Notes: generated by a model not told the origin, from the letters alone. A stretch of 64,000 nt of DNA from Anaerotruncus sp. MC2020 (GCA_000701945.1 KL370840.1:1082709-1146708); one strand, 5' to 3'. Shown: positions 32,651-41,520, counted from the stretch's first letter. Numbers and translations are program-made.

Positions 32651-35224
32651 TCAATCCTCCTGCATTCTGAGCTTCCAATCGTCGAACTGCATCTTCGACA
32701 TCAATACCTTTCTCGGCTTCGAGCCCTCGCTCGGTCCGATTATCCCACGCTCCTCGAGCTCGTCGATTATGCGCGATGCTCTTGCGTAGCCAAGCTTCAG
32801 CTTCTTCTGTAGCATGGTCGTCGAGAGCTGTCCGTTGTTTACGGCGACCTCCGCCGCCCTGATTATGTAGTCCTCGTCGCTTCCGACCTCGAATCCGCTG
32901 TCGGACGAGCCGCTCTTGTCGCCCTTGCCCGTCTGAGGAACGTAGTTCTCGACAGCCTCGATGATGTTGCTGTCGTACTCCTCCGACATCTGCGAGCGGA
33001 TAAAGGTCAGCGTCTCGTTGATGTCCCTGCTCGACGCGAAACAGCCCTGTACACGTATGGGCTTGCCGCTTCCTATCGGCATATAGAGCATATCGCCGTT
33101 TCCGAGGAGCTTGTCCGCGCCCGCCATGTCGATAATGGTTCGCGAGTCGACCTGCGACATTACCGAGAGCGCGATACGGCTCGGGATATTGGCTTTGATA
33201 AGACCCGTGATGACGTCCGTGGTAGGACGCTGAGTAGCTACTACGAGGTGCATACCCGCCGCACGTCCCATCTGTGCGAGGCGGCAGATGTAGTCCTCGA
33301 CCTCCTTGCCCGCAACGAGCATGAGGTCGGCGAGCTCGTCGATGAATATGACTATCTGAGGCATGAAGGCGAGCTCCTCGTCCTCCTCGGAGAGCTCGTT
33401 GTACGACTTGAGGTCGTTCGCGCCCACCTCGGCGAAGATGTTGTAGCGGCGCATCATCTCGAGCACTGCCCAGTTGAGCGCGCCCGCCGCCTTTTCAGCC
33501 TGTGTGATTATGGGTATCAGCAGATGAGGTATGCCCTCAAATACCTTGAATTCGACCATTTTCGGGTCGATGAGTATGAGCTTTACCTCGTCGGGCTTTG
33601 CGTTGTAGAGTATGCTCATGATTATCGAGCGCGTGCAGACCGACTTGCCCGAACCCGTCGTGCCCGCAATGATAACGTGCGGCATCTTCGTGATGTCGCC
33701 GACTACGGCGTTGCCCGTGATGTCCTTGCCGACCGCAAAAGCAAGCTTGCTCTGCGAACTGCGGAACTCGGACGAGGAGAGTATCTCACGGAGCGTTACC
33801 GTGTCCTTGTTGATGTTCGGCACCTCGATTCCCACGGCAGCCTTGCCCGGGATAGGCGCCTCGATACGCACGCCCTGCGCCGCAAGGCTCAGGCAGATGT
33901 CGTCCTCGAGTCCCTTTATCTTCGAGACCCTCACGCCCGCGCCCGGCTGTATCTCGTAGCGGGTTATGGACGGTCCGCGGTAGATGTTGCGTATCTTTAC
34001 GTCTATGCCAAAGCTCTTGAGCGTGTTCACGATGTTGTCAGCCTTCTCGCGCATCTCTGCGGCAGCCTCCGCCGTGTTCGAGCGCACCTCGGGCGGCGTG
34101 AGCAGGTCTATCCCCGGGAGTATGTAGAGCTGCTGCTGAACGGGCGGCTGCTCGTCCTCGACGTCCTCCTCCGCGGCAGCGCCGTCGCGCTTCGCCTTAT
34201 CCTCGGCAGCCTTGTTGATGAGGTTCTCGAGGTCGATGTCTATGTCGATGTCGCTTCCGTCCTCGGCAGGCTTTGCAGGCAGTCCGAAATCCGCCGCAGG
34301 TACAGCCGTAGGAGCAGCCTCCGCAGGCGCGGCAGGCTCCCTGTTATCCTCGGGGAGCGGTATATCGAAGAACATACTGAATTCGTCGTCGCCGACCTTG
34401 CCTGTATCAGCGGCAGGAGCGGCTTTTTCCTCTGCGGGAGCCTTCGTGTTGACCATAGCCGCGGCTTCGAGGTCCTCTGCGGAGCTCACAGCGCCGCGCT
34501 CGATAGTCTTGCGGAAGCGGGCGGGCTTTTCAGGCTCGTCAGCGGGAGCCTCCTCCTCGGCGATGTCGTCGTCCTCGCCCGTGAACAGCTTGTACACGTA
34601 GATTATCGGCGAGGCAAGCATTTCAAGGAATTCTATCAGGCTCTTTCCCGTGAGGAGCAGAGCCAGCACAAAGAACAGTATCACCGTGAGGATACGCGCT
34701 CCGAGCTTTCCCATGACCGACAGGAGCAGTCCCGATATGGGAAGTCCCGCGAGTCCGCCGCCCCTGAGCTGAGTGCCGTCGCGGTAGACCTTCGAGATGT
34801 GCTCGCCGAGCGAGTGCCCCGGTATCTCTCCGACCATGAAAACCTGTATCGCAGAGCATATCAGCAGGGTCATCACGATGCCGAGTATCGCCTTGCCTGT
34901 GACGTTGTCGCGGCTCTTTTCAAGTCCTATCAGTACCGAGGTGTATATCAGCACCACGGGTACAAGGAACGCCGAGATGCCGAATAATCCCAGCATGAAT
35001 GTATGTATCCCGTGCCACCCTGCGGTGCCGGGAATGAATGTCATCAGCGCAATGAGTATGCCGAGCGCGAACAGTATGACCGACCAGATGCGGTTAGTCT
35101 CCTTGTCGTCCTCCTGCACAGGTATTTCTTCGTTTGCCTTTTTCTTTTTCGGCTTGCCCTTGGGCGTGAGGTCTTCGTCGCGGAAATCCGCGCCCAAAGG
35201 TGCTTTTTTCTTCTTTGCGGGCAT
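32651..35224 (-). CDS. ftsK: DNA translocase FtsK/SpoIIIE
   Basis: ATP-driven DNA pump for chromosome segregation at the septum or into the forespore. The 857 residues have a four-helix N-terminal membrane domain (about 35-200), a long acidic Ala/Pro/Glu-rich linker (about 210-370), the alpha/beta motor with Walker A AGTTGSGKSV (about 520) and Walker B FIDELADLM (about 626), and a C-terminal gamma winged helix (GYARASRIIDELEERGIIG). AAGGAGAACAAAGC precedes the ATG. FtsK and SpoIIIE cannot be separated by sequence alone here. It follows tepA, as in Bacillus. Confidence 0.97.
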   Translation of the reverse strand: MPAKKKKAPLGADFRDEDLTPKGKPKKKKANEEIPVQEDDKETNRIWSVILFALGILIALMTFIPGTAGWHGIHTFMLGLFGISAFLVPVVLIYTSVLIGLEKSRDNVTGKAILGIVMTLLICSAIQVFMVGEIPGHSLGEHISKVYRDGTQLRGGGLAGLPISGLLLSVMGKLGARILTVILFFVLALLLTGKSLIEFLEMLASPIIYVYKLFTGEDDDIAEEEAPADEPEKPARFRKTIERGAVSSAEDLEAAAMVNTKAPAEEKAAPAADTGKVGDDEFSMFFDIPLPEDNREPAAPAEAAPTAVPAADFGLPAKPAEDGSDIDIDIDLENLINKAAEDKAKRDGAAAEEDVEDEQPPVQQQLYILPGIDLLTPPEVRSNTAEAAAEMREKADNIVNTLKSFGIDVKIRNIYRGPSITRYEIQPGAGVRVSKIKGLEDDICLSLAAQGVRIEAPIPGKAAVGIEVPNINKDTVTLREILSSSEFRSSQSKLAFAVGKDITGNAVVGDITKMPHVIIAGTTGSGKSVCTRSIIMSILYNAKPDEVKLILIDPKMVEFKVFEGIPHLLIPIITQAEKAAGALNWAVLEMMRRYNIFAEVGANDLKSYNELSEEDEELAFMPQIVIFIDELADLMLVAGKEVEDYICRLAQMGRAAGMHLVVATQRPTTDVITGLIKANIPSRIALSVMSQVDSRTIIDMAGADKLLGNGDMLYMPIGSGKPIRVQGCFASSRDINETLTFIRSQMSEEYDSNIIEAVENYVPQTGKGDKSGSSDSGFEVGSDEDYIIRAAEVAVNNGQLSTTMLQKKLKLGYARASRIIDELEERGIIGPSEGSKPRKVLMSKMQFDDWKLRMQED

Positions 35225-35251
35225 TGCTTTGTTCTCCTTCGTTTGTTCTCT

Positions 35252-35914
35252 CTATCTGTATCGCTCTTCCGAACTCTCTATCATCTCGTAGAGGCTGTCC
35301 ATGGCGTCGCCGAGACTGCCGAGGCAGTCTATCAGCCCGATATCCACAGCCTTCGCTCCGTCGACCACCGAGCCCACGTCGAGCACCAGCTCCTCCGTGT
35401 TCATCATCAGCCGCCTCAGCTCGCCCTCGGGGACGCGGCTGTTGCGCGTGATGAAGTCGACTATCCTGTCCTGCATCTTGTCAAAATAGGCGAGAGTCTG
35501 CGGCACTCCGAGCACTGTCCCGTTCATGCGGACAGGGTGTATCGTCATCGACGCCGACGGCACGATGAACGACTTCTTCGCACTGACTGCGAGCGGCACG
35601 CCTATCGAGTGACCGCCGCCCACCACGAGCGAGACCGTCGGGGTCTTCATTCCTGCGATGAGCTCCGCGATAGCGAGCCCCGCCTCGACGTCTCCGCCGA
35701 CCGTGTTGAGGATTATCATCAGCCCCTCGACGCTCCTGTCCTGCTCTACGGCAACGAGCGCGGGGATGATGTGCTCATAGCGGGTGGTCTTGTTCTGCTC
35801 CGCGAGGACGTAGTGACCCTCTATCTGCCCGATGACCGTCAGGCAGTGGATAAGATGCTTGGTGTTCTGACCGCTGTTTTCCTCAGCGGACGGGGTAACA
35901 GTTTCTTTTTCCAT
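35252..35914 (-). CDS. tepA: ClpP-like serine protease TepA
   Basis: ClpP/crotonase-fold protease, homologue of Bacillus YmfB/TepA linked to protein export. The 220 residues have the catalytic Ser in VVGGGHSIGVP (about 99-109), His in MTIHPVRM (about 122-129) and probably Asp in VLDVGSVVDGAKAVDIGLID. No ClpX-binding context is present. It lies 27 bases upstream of ftsK; the tepA-ftsK pair is conserved in Firmicutes. GGAGCGTGAAGT precedes the ATG. Confidence 0.92.
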   Translation of the reverse strand: MEKETVTPSAEENSGQNTKHLIHCLTVIGQIEGHYVLAEQNKTTRYEHIIPALVAVEQDRSVEGLMIILNTVGGDVEAGLAIAELIAGMKTPTVSLVVGGGHSIGVPLAVSAKKSFIVPSASMTIHPVRMNGTVLGVPQTLAYFDKMQDRIVDFITRNSRVPEGELRRLMMNTEELVLDVGSVVDGAKAVDIGLIDCLGSLGDAMDSLYEMIESSEERYR

Positions 35915-36020
35915 ACTTCACGCTCCGAAATAAAGATACAAACATAGTATCTCCGATAAGCGCCAAAGTATACATTATTATTATATAACATTTTGGTCAC
36001 AAAGTCAATACATATTCAAA

Positions 36021-36053
36021 CAGAAAACCGCTGTCGGAGCACCCGACAGCGGT
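36021..36053 (-). terminator. Terminator of the cohesin-like/dockerin gene
   Basis: ACCGCTGTCGG (36027-36037) and CCGACAGCGGT (36043-36053) form an 11-base perfect stem; the minus strand continues TTTTCTG. Confidence 0.93.
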
Positions 36054-36063
36054 CTGCATTTCA

Positions 36064-37239
36064 TCAGTGAGTTTTTACCCACTCTTCCATTATGTCACTG
36101 CCGCCTGTTGAGAGGTAGCTGTAGTAGGAGAGTATCCTCGAAGCGTCCTTGGAGTCTATCTTGCCGTCGAAGTTTACATCGCCGTTCTTCTTCTGCTGAG
36201 CTGTGAATGTCTCGGGCTTGTCAGTCGAGAGCAGAGCGTACTCAACGAGCACGAGGGAAGCGTCCTTCGCGTCAACAACACCGTCAAGGTTGGCGTCGCC
36301 GAGTTTGCCGCCCGCAGGAGTGTCCTTGCCTACAGAAAGCTTGAGCGATGTGGAGGTCACGGGAGTAGAAATCGTACCGTTCTCATCGGAGATGTATGCC
36401 TCGTTGACACTGTAGCTGTAGTCGCCCTCCGCAAAGTTATCGGGCACCTTGAACTTGACCGTAGCAACGACCTCGTTCTCCTTCAAGCCGATAGGAGCGC
36501 CCTTCTGCTGAGCTGTGGCTAATTCAAGCGTATCCTTGTTGAAGACGAGGTCTGCGCCCTCATCTGTGGTATTCTTCGCGAGTCCGAGGCACTCGATGCC
36601 CTCGGGCATTTTTATCTTGAACTGGAAGCCCGAAACAGCATTCAGGTCAGCACCGTGCGAAGTGATATCAACGCTGAATTCCTGTCCCGGCTCTGCAACG
36701 ATAGTTGCGGGAGAAGCCGCGAAAGCAACGTCCTTCTGTCCCTTATCGTCAACGGTTATATACGTCTCAGAGCCCAGACCGCTGAGAGCTACCTCGTTGC
36801 CGTCAGGGTCGCAGGCAAAAGTGAAGGCGTCGTTCAACCTGAACGCATAGCTCGTGCCGACAGCGGCATTGTCGGGTATCTTATACTGGTACTCTACGAC
36901 GTAATCGGAATCATTCTCATTGAAAATGACAGCCGCCTCGCCTGTATCGGCATTTCCCGTCAAATCGTTGTATGAAGCGACAGCGTTGAGCGTGAGCTTA
37001 TCGCCGGTGGTCTGGTCTACCTTTACCTGCATTCCGCCGAACCCGTTATCGCTGTAGTTGCTGACTTTGACCTTGATAACGATGATATCTCCTGCCTTGA
37101 CGTAGTGGGACATAGGCTCGAGGGAGACGTAGTGGTCAGCAGGGTCAGCCGCCATAGCCGCGGGAGCGGACGGAAGTATGCCTGCGCCTAACACGCATAC
37201 AGCCGACATCGCGGAAGCAAGTGCTTTTTTCATGTTCAT
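36064..37239 (-). CDS. Secreted protein with two cohesin-like modules and a C-terminal dockerin (candidate small scaffoldin)
   Basis: A 391-residue secreted protein. After the signal peptide (ending AMAADP, about 31) come two beta-rich modules of about 130 residues each (about 36-165 and 173-305). Both show the cohesin-like pattern: start on V-x-x-G-D/Q-E/I-x-x-V-x-V, an internal hydrophobic F-x-x-K-x-x-x-P/D, and a final A-x-V-x-F-K-x-P-D-x-x-x-G-x-Y/S block. A dockerin follows (about 312-388) with Ca loops DANLDGVVDAKD and DVNFDGKIDSKD, then STGG. The layout two cohesins plus dockerin resembles ScaA-type adaptors of R. flavefaciens. Alternatively the modules are related carbohydrate-binding or Ig-like folds. 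AAGGAGG precedes the ATG. Confidence 0.75.
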   Translation of the reverse strand: MNMKKALASAMSAVCVLGAGILPSAPAAMAADPADHYVSLEPMSHYVKAGDIIVIKVKVSNYSDNGFGGMQVKVDQTTGDKLTLNAVASYNDLTGNADTGEAAVIFNENDSDYVVEYQYKIPDNAAVGTSYAFRLNDAFTFACDPDGNEVALSGLGSETYITVDDKGQKDVAFAASPATIVAEPGQEFSVDITSHGADLNAVSGFQFKIKMPEGIECLGLAKNTTDEGADLVFNKDTLELATAQQKGAPIGLKENEVVATVKFKVPDNFAEGDYSYSVNEAYISDENGTISTPVTSTSLKLSVGKDTPAGGKLGDANLDGVVDAKDASLVLVEYALLSTDKPETFTAQQKKNGDVNFDGKIDSKDASRILSYYSYLSTGGSDIMEEWVKTH

Positions 37240-37300
37240 TTGTAATTCCTCCTTAAAGGTTTCTTATCTGACCGCCGAAGCGGTTAAATGCTTATAATTC

Positions 37301-37329
37301 ATTATATCACATATTTACTCAAAAAGCAA
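37301..37329 (-). promoter_or_regulatory. Promoter of the cohesin-like/dockerin gene
   Basis: On the minus strand TATAAT (37306-37301) is preceded at 17 bases by TTGCTT (37329-37324). The -35 box is only a partial match. Confidence 0.6.
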
Positions 37330-37467
37330 TACTCGCATATGTAAACTTTTGTTTAATACCTGTATCGTGCGATGTGTCGGGGAAAGCCGCCCCTACAAAA
37401 TGTCGTAACAACACAATAACCGTGCAGGGGCGTCCTTCGGGCGTCCGATAATTGCAGACGAATCCAC

Positions 37468-37490
37468 GGGCGAGCGGAACTCGCCCCTAC
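37468..37490. repeat. GGGCGAGCGG-type palindromic repeat
   Basis: Perfect copy of the palindrome seen at 8317-8340 and 27275-27297, in the same orientation, again followed by CCTAC. Confidence 0.8.
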
Positions 37491-37575
37491 AAAGCCCGCA
37501 CGCGTGCAGGCTCCCGCGCATATAATGAAATGTACCGCAATACCGACAGCGCTGCCTCCCGTCAGGGGTGATAAT

Positions 37576-37788
37576 ATGAACAAGTGTATACTGGAGATGC
37601 CCTCCTACACCTACGCGCAGAAGGCTGAACGCCTGCTGAGGACAAAGGGGATACCAAGCGAGATAAAGCGGCGCAGTACAGGCTGCGGGTACGTCCTGCA
37701 CGTCGGGGCGGAATGCCGAACGGCGGCTCATATGCTTGACAGGTACGGCATACCGTATGTCCTGAGGGAGAACGGCAGTTCGCCATGA
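37576..37788 (+). CDS. DUF3343 family small protein
   Basis: A 70-residue protein (MNKCILEMPSYTYAQKAERL) of the DUF3343 type, thought to be a sulfur or selenium carrier-like protein. The family pattern of a helix with AxxAE/RLL, then P-S-x-I-K-R and the C-G-Y-x-L-x-V motif (here GCGYVLHV) is visible. AGGGGTGATAAT precedes the ATG. It overlaps the next gene by four bases (ATGA). In other Clostridia this protein is paired with a cysteine desulfurase-like enzyme in selenium-related loci; that role is inferred. Confidence 0.8.
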   Translation: MNKCILEMPSYTYAQKAERLLRTKGIPSEIKRRSTGCGYVLHVGAECRTAAHMLDRYGIPYVLRENGSSP

Positions 37789-38906
37789 TGATAAACTTCG
37801 ACAACGCGGCTACCACCTACCCTAAGCCCGACTGCGTGAAAGCCGCAGTATGGGAGGCTATGGACAAATACGGCGGCAATGCGGGCAGAGGCGGGCACGC
37901 GCTCGCGGCGGCGACCTCCGAGGCGGTGTACTCCGCACGCGAGGAGATAGCCTCCTTCTTCGGGGCAGAGCCCGAAAATACCGTCTTTGCCATGAACTGC
38001 ACCCACGCGCTGAATATGGCGATACAGGGCGTCATGGCTGACGGCGGACACCTCATCATCAGCGGCATGGAGCATAACTCTGCGGCACGTCCCGCGGCAA
38101 AGCTCGCCGCAGACGGCAGGATAACGCTCTCGGTCGCTGAGGTCTTCCCCGAAGCCGAAAAGACCGTTTCGAGTTTCCGCAGGCTCATACGTCCCGACAC
38201 AAAGGCGATAGTCTGCACCCTCGCAAGCAACGTCACGGGACAGATACTCCCATTCCGTGAGATAGGACGGCTCTGCCGCGAGCTCGGTATCTGCTTCATC
38301 GCGGACGGCGCGCAGGCTTGCGGTGTCATCGACGTGAAGCTGTCCGACGGGATAAACATCCTCTGCACGGCGGGTCACAAGGGGCTCTACGGCATCACGG
38401 GGACGGGTCTGCTCGTCACGGACGGGCGCTTCCCTATCGCTCCGATAATGCAGGGCGGCACGGGTACGGACTCCATGAGCCTCCGCCAGCCGCCCCTCCC
38501 GCCCGAGAGCCTCGAGAGCGGCACTGTCGGCGTCATCGGCATAATGTCGCTGAAAGCGGGAGTCGGCTTCGTGAAGCGGACGGGTATCGCGAATATCCGC
38601 CGCCATGAGGAGACTGTCTGCCGCCGCTTCCTGCGCGGTATCAGCGGGGACAGCCGTATCACGGTCTACCGCTCCCCTGCCGCGCGGTACGTCCCGATAG
38701 TGTCGTTCAACATCGACGGCATGACATCGGGAGACGCCGCGGCACGCCTCGCCGAGGAGGGCTACTGCCTGCGGGCGGGATACCAGTGCTCGGCGCTCGC
38801 GCACGCTCAGCTCGGCACGGAAAATGGCACTGTACGGTTCTCGCCGTCATATTTCAGCCGCGAAGAGGACGCCGCAGAGCTTGCGGCGCTGATAAAAAAA
38901 TTGTGA
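37785..38906 (+). CDS. Cysteine desulfurase-like aminotransferase class V enzyme
   Basis: PLP enzyme of 373 residues. Seen: INFDNAATTYPKP, GMEHNSAARP, ADGAQACGVIDV, the PLP lysine in CTAGHKGLYG (about 196), and the cysteine in GYQCSALAHAQLG (about 335), where the persulfide loop would be. It belongs to the clostridial group annotated as cysteine desulfurase/selenocysteine lyase-like and differs clearly from the NifS-type enzyme at 10065-11192. Translational coupling to DUF3343 suggests that protein receives the S or Se. No selD or selA is seen nearby. Confidence 0.88.
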   Translation: MMINFDNAATTYPKPDCVKAAVWEAMDKYGGNAGRGGHALAAATSEAVYSAREEIASFFGAEPENTVFAMNCTHALNMAIQGVMADGGHLIISGMEHNSAARPAAKLAADGRITLSVAEVFPEAEKTVSSFRRLIRPDTKAIVCTLASNVTGQILPFREIGRLCRELGICFIADGAQACGVIDVKLSDGINILCTAGHKGLYGITGTGLLVTDGRFPIAPIMQGGTGTDSMSLRQPPLPPESLESGTVGVIGIMSLKAGVGFVKRTGIANIRRHEETVCRRFLRGISGDSRITVYRSPAARYVPIVSFNIDGMTSGDAAARLAEEGYCLRAGYQCSALAHAQLGTENGTVRFSPSYFSREEDAAELAALIKKL

Positions 38907-38934
38907 TGATTGAGTGATAATCGCAGAAAACCTA

Positions 38935-38962
38935 TTGAAAAATTCTCGATTTGTGGTACAAT
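38935..38962 (+). promoter_or_regulatory. cdaA promoter
   Basis: TTGAAA (38935-38940) and TACAAT (38957-38962) at 16-base spacing. Transcription would start near 38969, giving a leader of about 280 bases before cdaA. Confidence 0.75.
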
Positions 38963-38968
38963 ATATAT

Positions 38969-39249
38969 GATAGGCAGCGTATGCCGCTGCGGACGCGAGA
39001 GATATGTCCGCAGGAGAGTCCCTCGCACAGTCGGGGGACATACATAATAAAAGTAGAATATAGGGGCTTGTCTTCATAAGCAAAACAAACTGATTTTTGA
39101 ACAGATTTTGGCGAGGACAAGAAAGGAAAACGCAGCAATACTTTGTGTATTGCAAGTTTTTCTGACGCAGTCATCGGCAAAATATGCCAAAAAGCAGGCG
39201 TTTTGTCTTGTGAAGCCAAGCCCCCAAAAGAAAGGAGTGGGAAAGAAAG
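38969..39249 (+). ncRNA. Structured leader RNA upstream of cdaA
   Basis: Two structured parts are visible. Part one (38974-39042): hairpins GCAGCG/CGCTGC (38974-38990), GGAC/GTCC (38991-39009) and an 8-base stem 39018-39025 with 39032-39039; TATGTCC (39003-39009) can instead pair with GGACATA (39036-39042), so exclusive folds exist. Part two: a rod closed by 39063-39086 with 39200-39224 (about 23 pairs, starting GGGGCTTG/CAAGCCCC), an inner TTTTGGC/GCCAAAA helix and an apical hairpin made of AGGAAAAC/GTTTTTCT and GCAATAC/GTATTGC (39124-39163). It does not match the c-di-AMP (ydaO) consensus that I know. It may be a cis-regulatory element of cdaA or a separate small RNA. Confidence 0.6.
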
Positions 39250-40128
39250 ATGCCCTCGTTCAACGATATACAGCACGCGTTCTTCAGCCTCATCAGCACG
39301 ATAGAGCTGAAAGACATCGTAGACCTCGCTGCTCTCGCATACATAGTCTACCTGCTGATGAAGCTCATCCGCGAGACCCGCGCAGGACAGCTCGTAAAGG
39401 GTATCCTCCTGCTTGTTGCAGCATATTTCGCCAGCAGCTTCTTTGAGCTGAAGGTGATGAAATATATACTCGGTCACGCGCTCGACATCGGTCTCATTGC
39501 CATGATAATACTCTTCCAGCCCGAGCTCAGACGCGCACTCGAAAAGTTCGGACGCACCCGATTCGGAGTCACACTCCTCGGCATAGGCACGCTCTCGGGC
39601 GACGTCAGGCAGAGGTGGGAGACGGCGATAGACGCCATTTGCGATTCCTGCGTCGAGCTCTCCGCGAGCTGCACGGGCGCGCTCATAGTCTGCGAGCGGC
39701 AGACCCGCCTCGGCGAGCAGATAGAAACCGGCACTATCCTCAACGCCACCCCCAGCAAGGAGGTCTTCGGCAATATCTTCTACCCTAAGACTCCCCTGCA
39801 TGACGGTGCCGTCATAATGCGCGACGGCATGATACTCGCGGCAGCGTGCTTCCTCCCGAAGCCGCAGAATGACGCCGCTATCAACAAGAAGCTCGGCTCG
39901 CGCCACCGCGCTGCGATAGGCATGAGCGAGAACTCCGACGCCGTGGTCATCGTGGTATCGGAGGAGACAGGACAGATATCAGTCGCTATGAACGGCGTCC
40001 TCACGCGCGATTTCACCCGCGAGAAGCTCAAGGCTCTGCTCGAAAAGGAGATATTCGCTGTCACCGAGGACGGAACAGAGCGCAAGAATAAGATATCCTC
40101 CTTGCTCGAAAGGAGGAAAAAGAAATGA
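39250..40128 (+). CDS. cdaA: Diadenylate cyclase CdaA
   Basis: Membrane enzyme that makes c-di-AMP from two ATP. The 292 residues have three N-terminal membrane helices (about 30-100), then the DisA_N domain with FQPELRRALE, the catalytic LHDGAVIM (about 183-190) and SRHRAAIG (about 216-223). A positively charged C-terminal tail ends in RRKKK. It overlaps cdaR by four bases (ATGA). AAAGGAG lies 12 bases upstream of the ATG, rather far. This is the standard cdaA-cdaR order; glmM is not adjacent. Confidence 0.97.
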   Translation: MPSFNDIQHAFFSLISTIELKDIVDLAALAYIVYLLMKLIRETRAGQLVKGILLLVAAYFASSFFELKVMKYILGHALDIGLIAMIILFQPELRRALEKFGRTRFGVTLLGIGTLSGDVRQRWETAIDAICDSCVELSASCTGALIVCERQTRLGEQIETGTILNATPSKEVFGNIFYPKTPLHDGAVIMRDGMILAAACFLPKPQNDAAINKKLGSRHRAAIGMSENSDAVVIVVSEETGQISVAMNGVLTRDFTREKLKALLEKEIFAVTEDGTERKNKISSLLERRKKK

Positions 40129-41411
40129 GATTTCTGAAGGAATTCCGCGAGAAGCATATGCAGAGCAACTTCGCCCTCGCGATACTATCGGTAATAATCG
40201 CCGTATTCGTATGGCTGATAATCTCGCTGACCCAGTACCCCGACTCGCAGAAAACTATTGAGCATATCCCATTCTCACGCGATATCTCGGGCTCGGTCGC
40301 TGAGAGCAGCGGGCTCAGCATCATGTCCTCGGACGTCGAGGAGGTCACGGTCGAGCTGCTCGGCAGCAAGCTGCAGGTCGGCAACCTCAACAACGAGAAC
40401 CTCGTCGCCTACATCGACGCAGACTCCGTAACGACGGCAGGTACGCGAAACCTCACGATAAAAATAAAGGGCTCGAGCGGCATCAACTACGAGATAAAGT
40501 CGATAAAGCCCGCAACCGCAAACGTCGTCTTCGATAAGACCGACACGCGCGAGTTCACCGTCTATCCCAAGATTCCGAAGGCGTCCGTCGTCGACGGCAA
40601 GGCTATAGACGAGAACGATATGACCTGCGACCCCTCCGTTGTACGTATAACGGGTCCGTCCTCGCAGCTCGACAAGATAGCCAAGTGCTATGCCGTCTTC
40701 AACAAGGAGCTCAGCCTCGACAGGACTACTATGGTCTCGGCTGACGAGCTCCAGCTCTACACCGAGGACAACACCATTATCGACCAGTCAGCGCTCCGAT
40801 TCAGTGAGACGCACTTCGACCTCACCGTACCAGTCCTGACACAGAAGGAGGTACAGCTCTTCGTCTCGATAATCGACGCTCCCGAAAACTTCGACACGAG
40901 CATCATCAACTTTGACCTCTCAAACGATACGGTAGTGCTCGCCTGCAACAACAGCCTCACCGAGATTCCCGACAAGCTCGATATCGGCAAGGTATCGCTC
41001 AGCGAGCTCAAGAAGGGCTTCACCAAGACCTTCCAGCTCAGCAGCAGGCTCGAGGGAACAGACTATGAGAACATTTCCAACATCGAGGCGGTAACTGCCA
41101 CCTTCAACGATTCCGACTTCACCGAGAAGCCGCTCATACTCGACAAGAGCCGCATAAATCTGAGCAATGCTCCCGACACGGCGAACTACAAGTACGAGAT
41201 ACAGAGCCAGCGCCTCGAGATAACACTCATGGGACCCGAGGACGTGCTCGCGGAGATAACCCCCGAGGATATCGCGGCGGATATCGACCTCCTGAACGCC
41301 AACATCACTTCCGATTCGTTCAGCTGGAACGCGAAATTCTCGTGCAAATACGATAACGTATGGGTTGTCACAAACTCAAAGGTATCGATAAAACGTACAA
41401 AAAGCTCATAA
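40125..41411 (+). CDS. cdaR: CdaR, YbbR-domain regulator of CdaA
   Basis: Extracytoplasmic regulator that binds and modulates CdaA. The 428 residues have one N-terminal membrane helix (FALAILSVIIAVFVWLIISL) and a series of about four YbbR-like beta repeats with the typical F-x-x-x-I-P start and VxVxL/I-x-G patterns (for example VTVELLGSKLQVGNL, LEITLMGPEDVLAEI). It is translationally coupled to cdaA and followed by a strong terminator. Confidence 0.93.
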   Translation: MRFLKEFREKHMQSNFALAILSVIIAVFVWLIISLTQYPDSQKTIEHIPFSRDISGSVAESSGLSIMSSDVEEVTVELLGSKLQVGNLNNENLVAYIDADSVTTAGTRNLTIKIKGSSGINYEIKSIKPATANVVFDKTDTREFTVYPKIPKASVVDGKAIDENDMTCDPSVVRITGPSSQLDKIAKCYAVFNKELSLDRTTMVSADELQLYTEDNTIIDQSALRFSETHFDLTVPVLTQKEVQLFVSIIDAPENFDTSIINFDLSNDTVVLACNNSLTEIPDKLDIGKVSLSELKKGFTKTFQLSSRLEGTDYENISNIEAVTATFNDSDFTEKPLILDKSRINLSNAPDTANYKYEIQSQRLEITLMGPEDVLAEITPEDIAADIDLLNANITSDSFSWNAKFSCKYDNVWVVTNSKVSIKRTKSS

Positions 41412-41420
41412 GCCTGACAA

Positions 41421-41450
41421 AAAAGCACCTGCGATGCAGGTGCTTTTTTT
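41421..41450 (+). terminator. Terminator of cdaA-cdaR
   Basis: AAAGCACCTGC and GCAGGTGCTTT pair around a GAT loop, followed by TTTTTTT. Confidence 0.96.
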
Positions 41451-41491
41451 GTGCGATTCACCGAAATTGGCAATACTATACGTAAAATCTA

Positions 41492-41520
41492 TTGATTTTT
41501 TTACAATTCAGATGTATAAT
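41492..41520 (+). promoter_or_regulatory. Promoter of the dockerin/Big_2 gene
   Basis: TTGATT (41492-41497) and TATAAT (41515-41520) at 17-base spacing, about 50 bases upstream of the ATG. Confidence 0.8.

Larger units (their letters stand above)
37240..37575. other. Intergenic region with palindromic repeats
   Basis: No gene in these 336 bases. They hold the promoter at 37301-37329, then repeat DNA: CCGCCCCTAC at about 37388, AGGGGCGTCC-TTC-GGGCGTCC at about 37425-37446, and a full GGGCGAG/CTCGCCC palindrome at 37468-37490. Confidence 0.6.

Noticed and set aside
38969..39249. The cdaA leader as a c-di-AMP (ydaO) riboswitch, T-box or SRP RNA
   Set aside because: The conserved blocks of those RNAs that I know are absent; left as an unassigned structured RNA.
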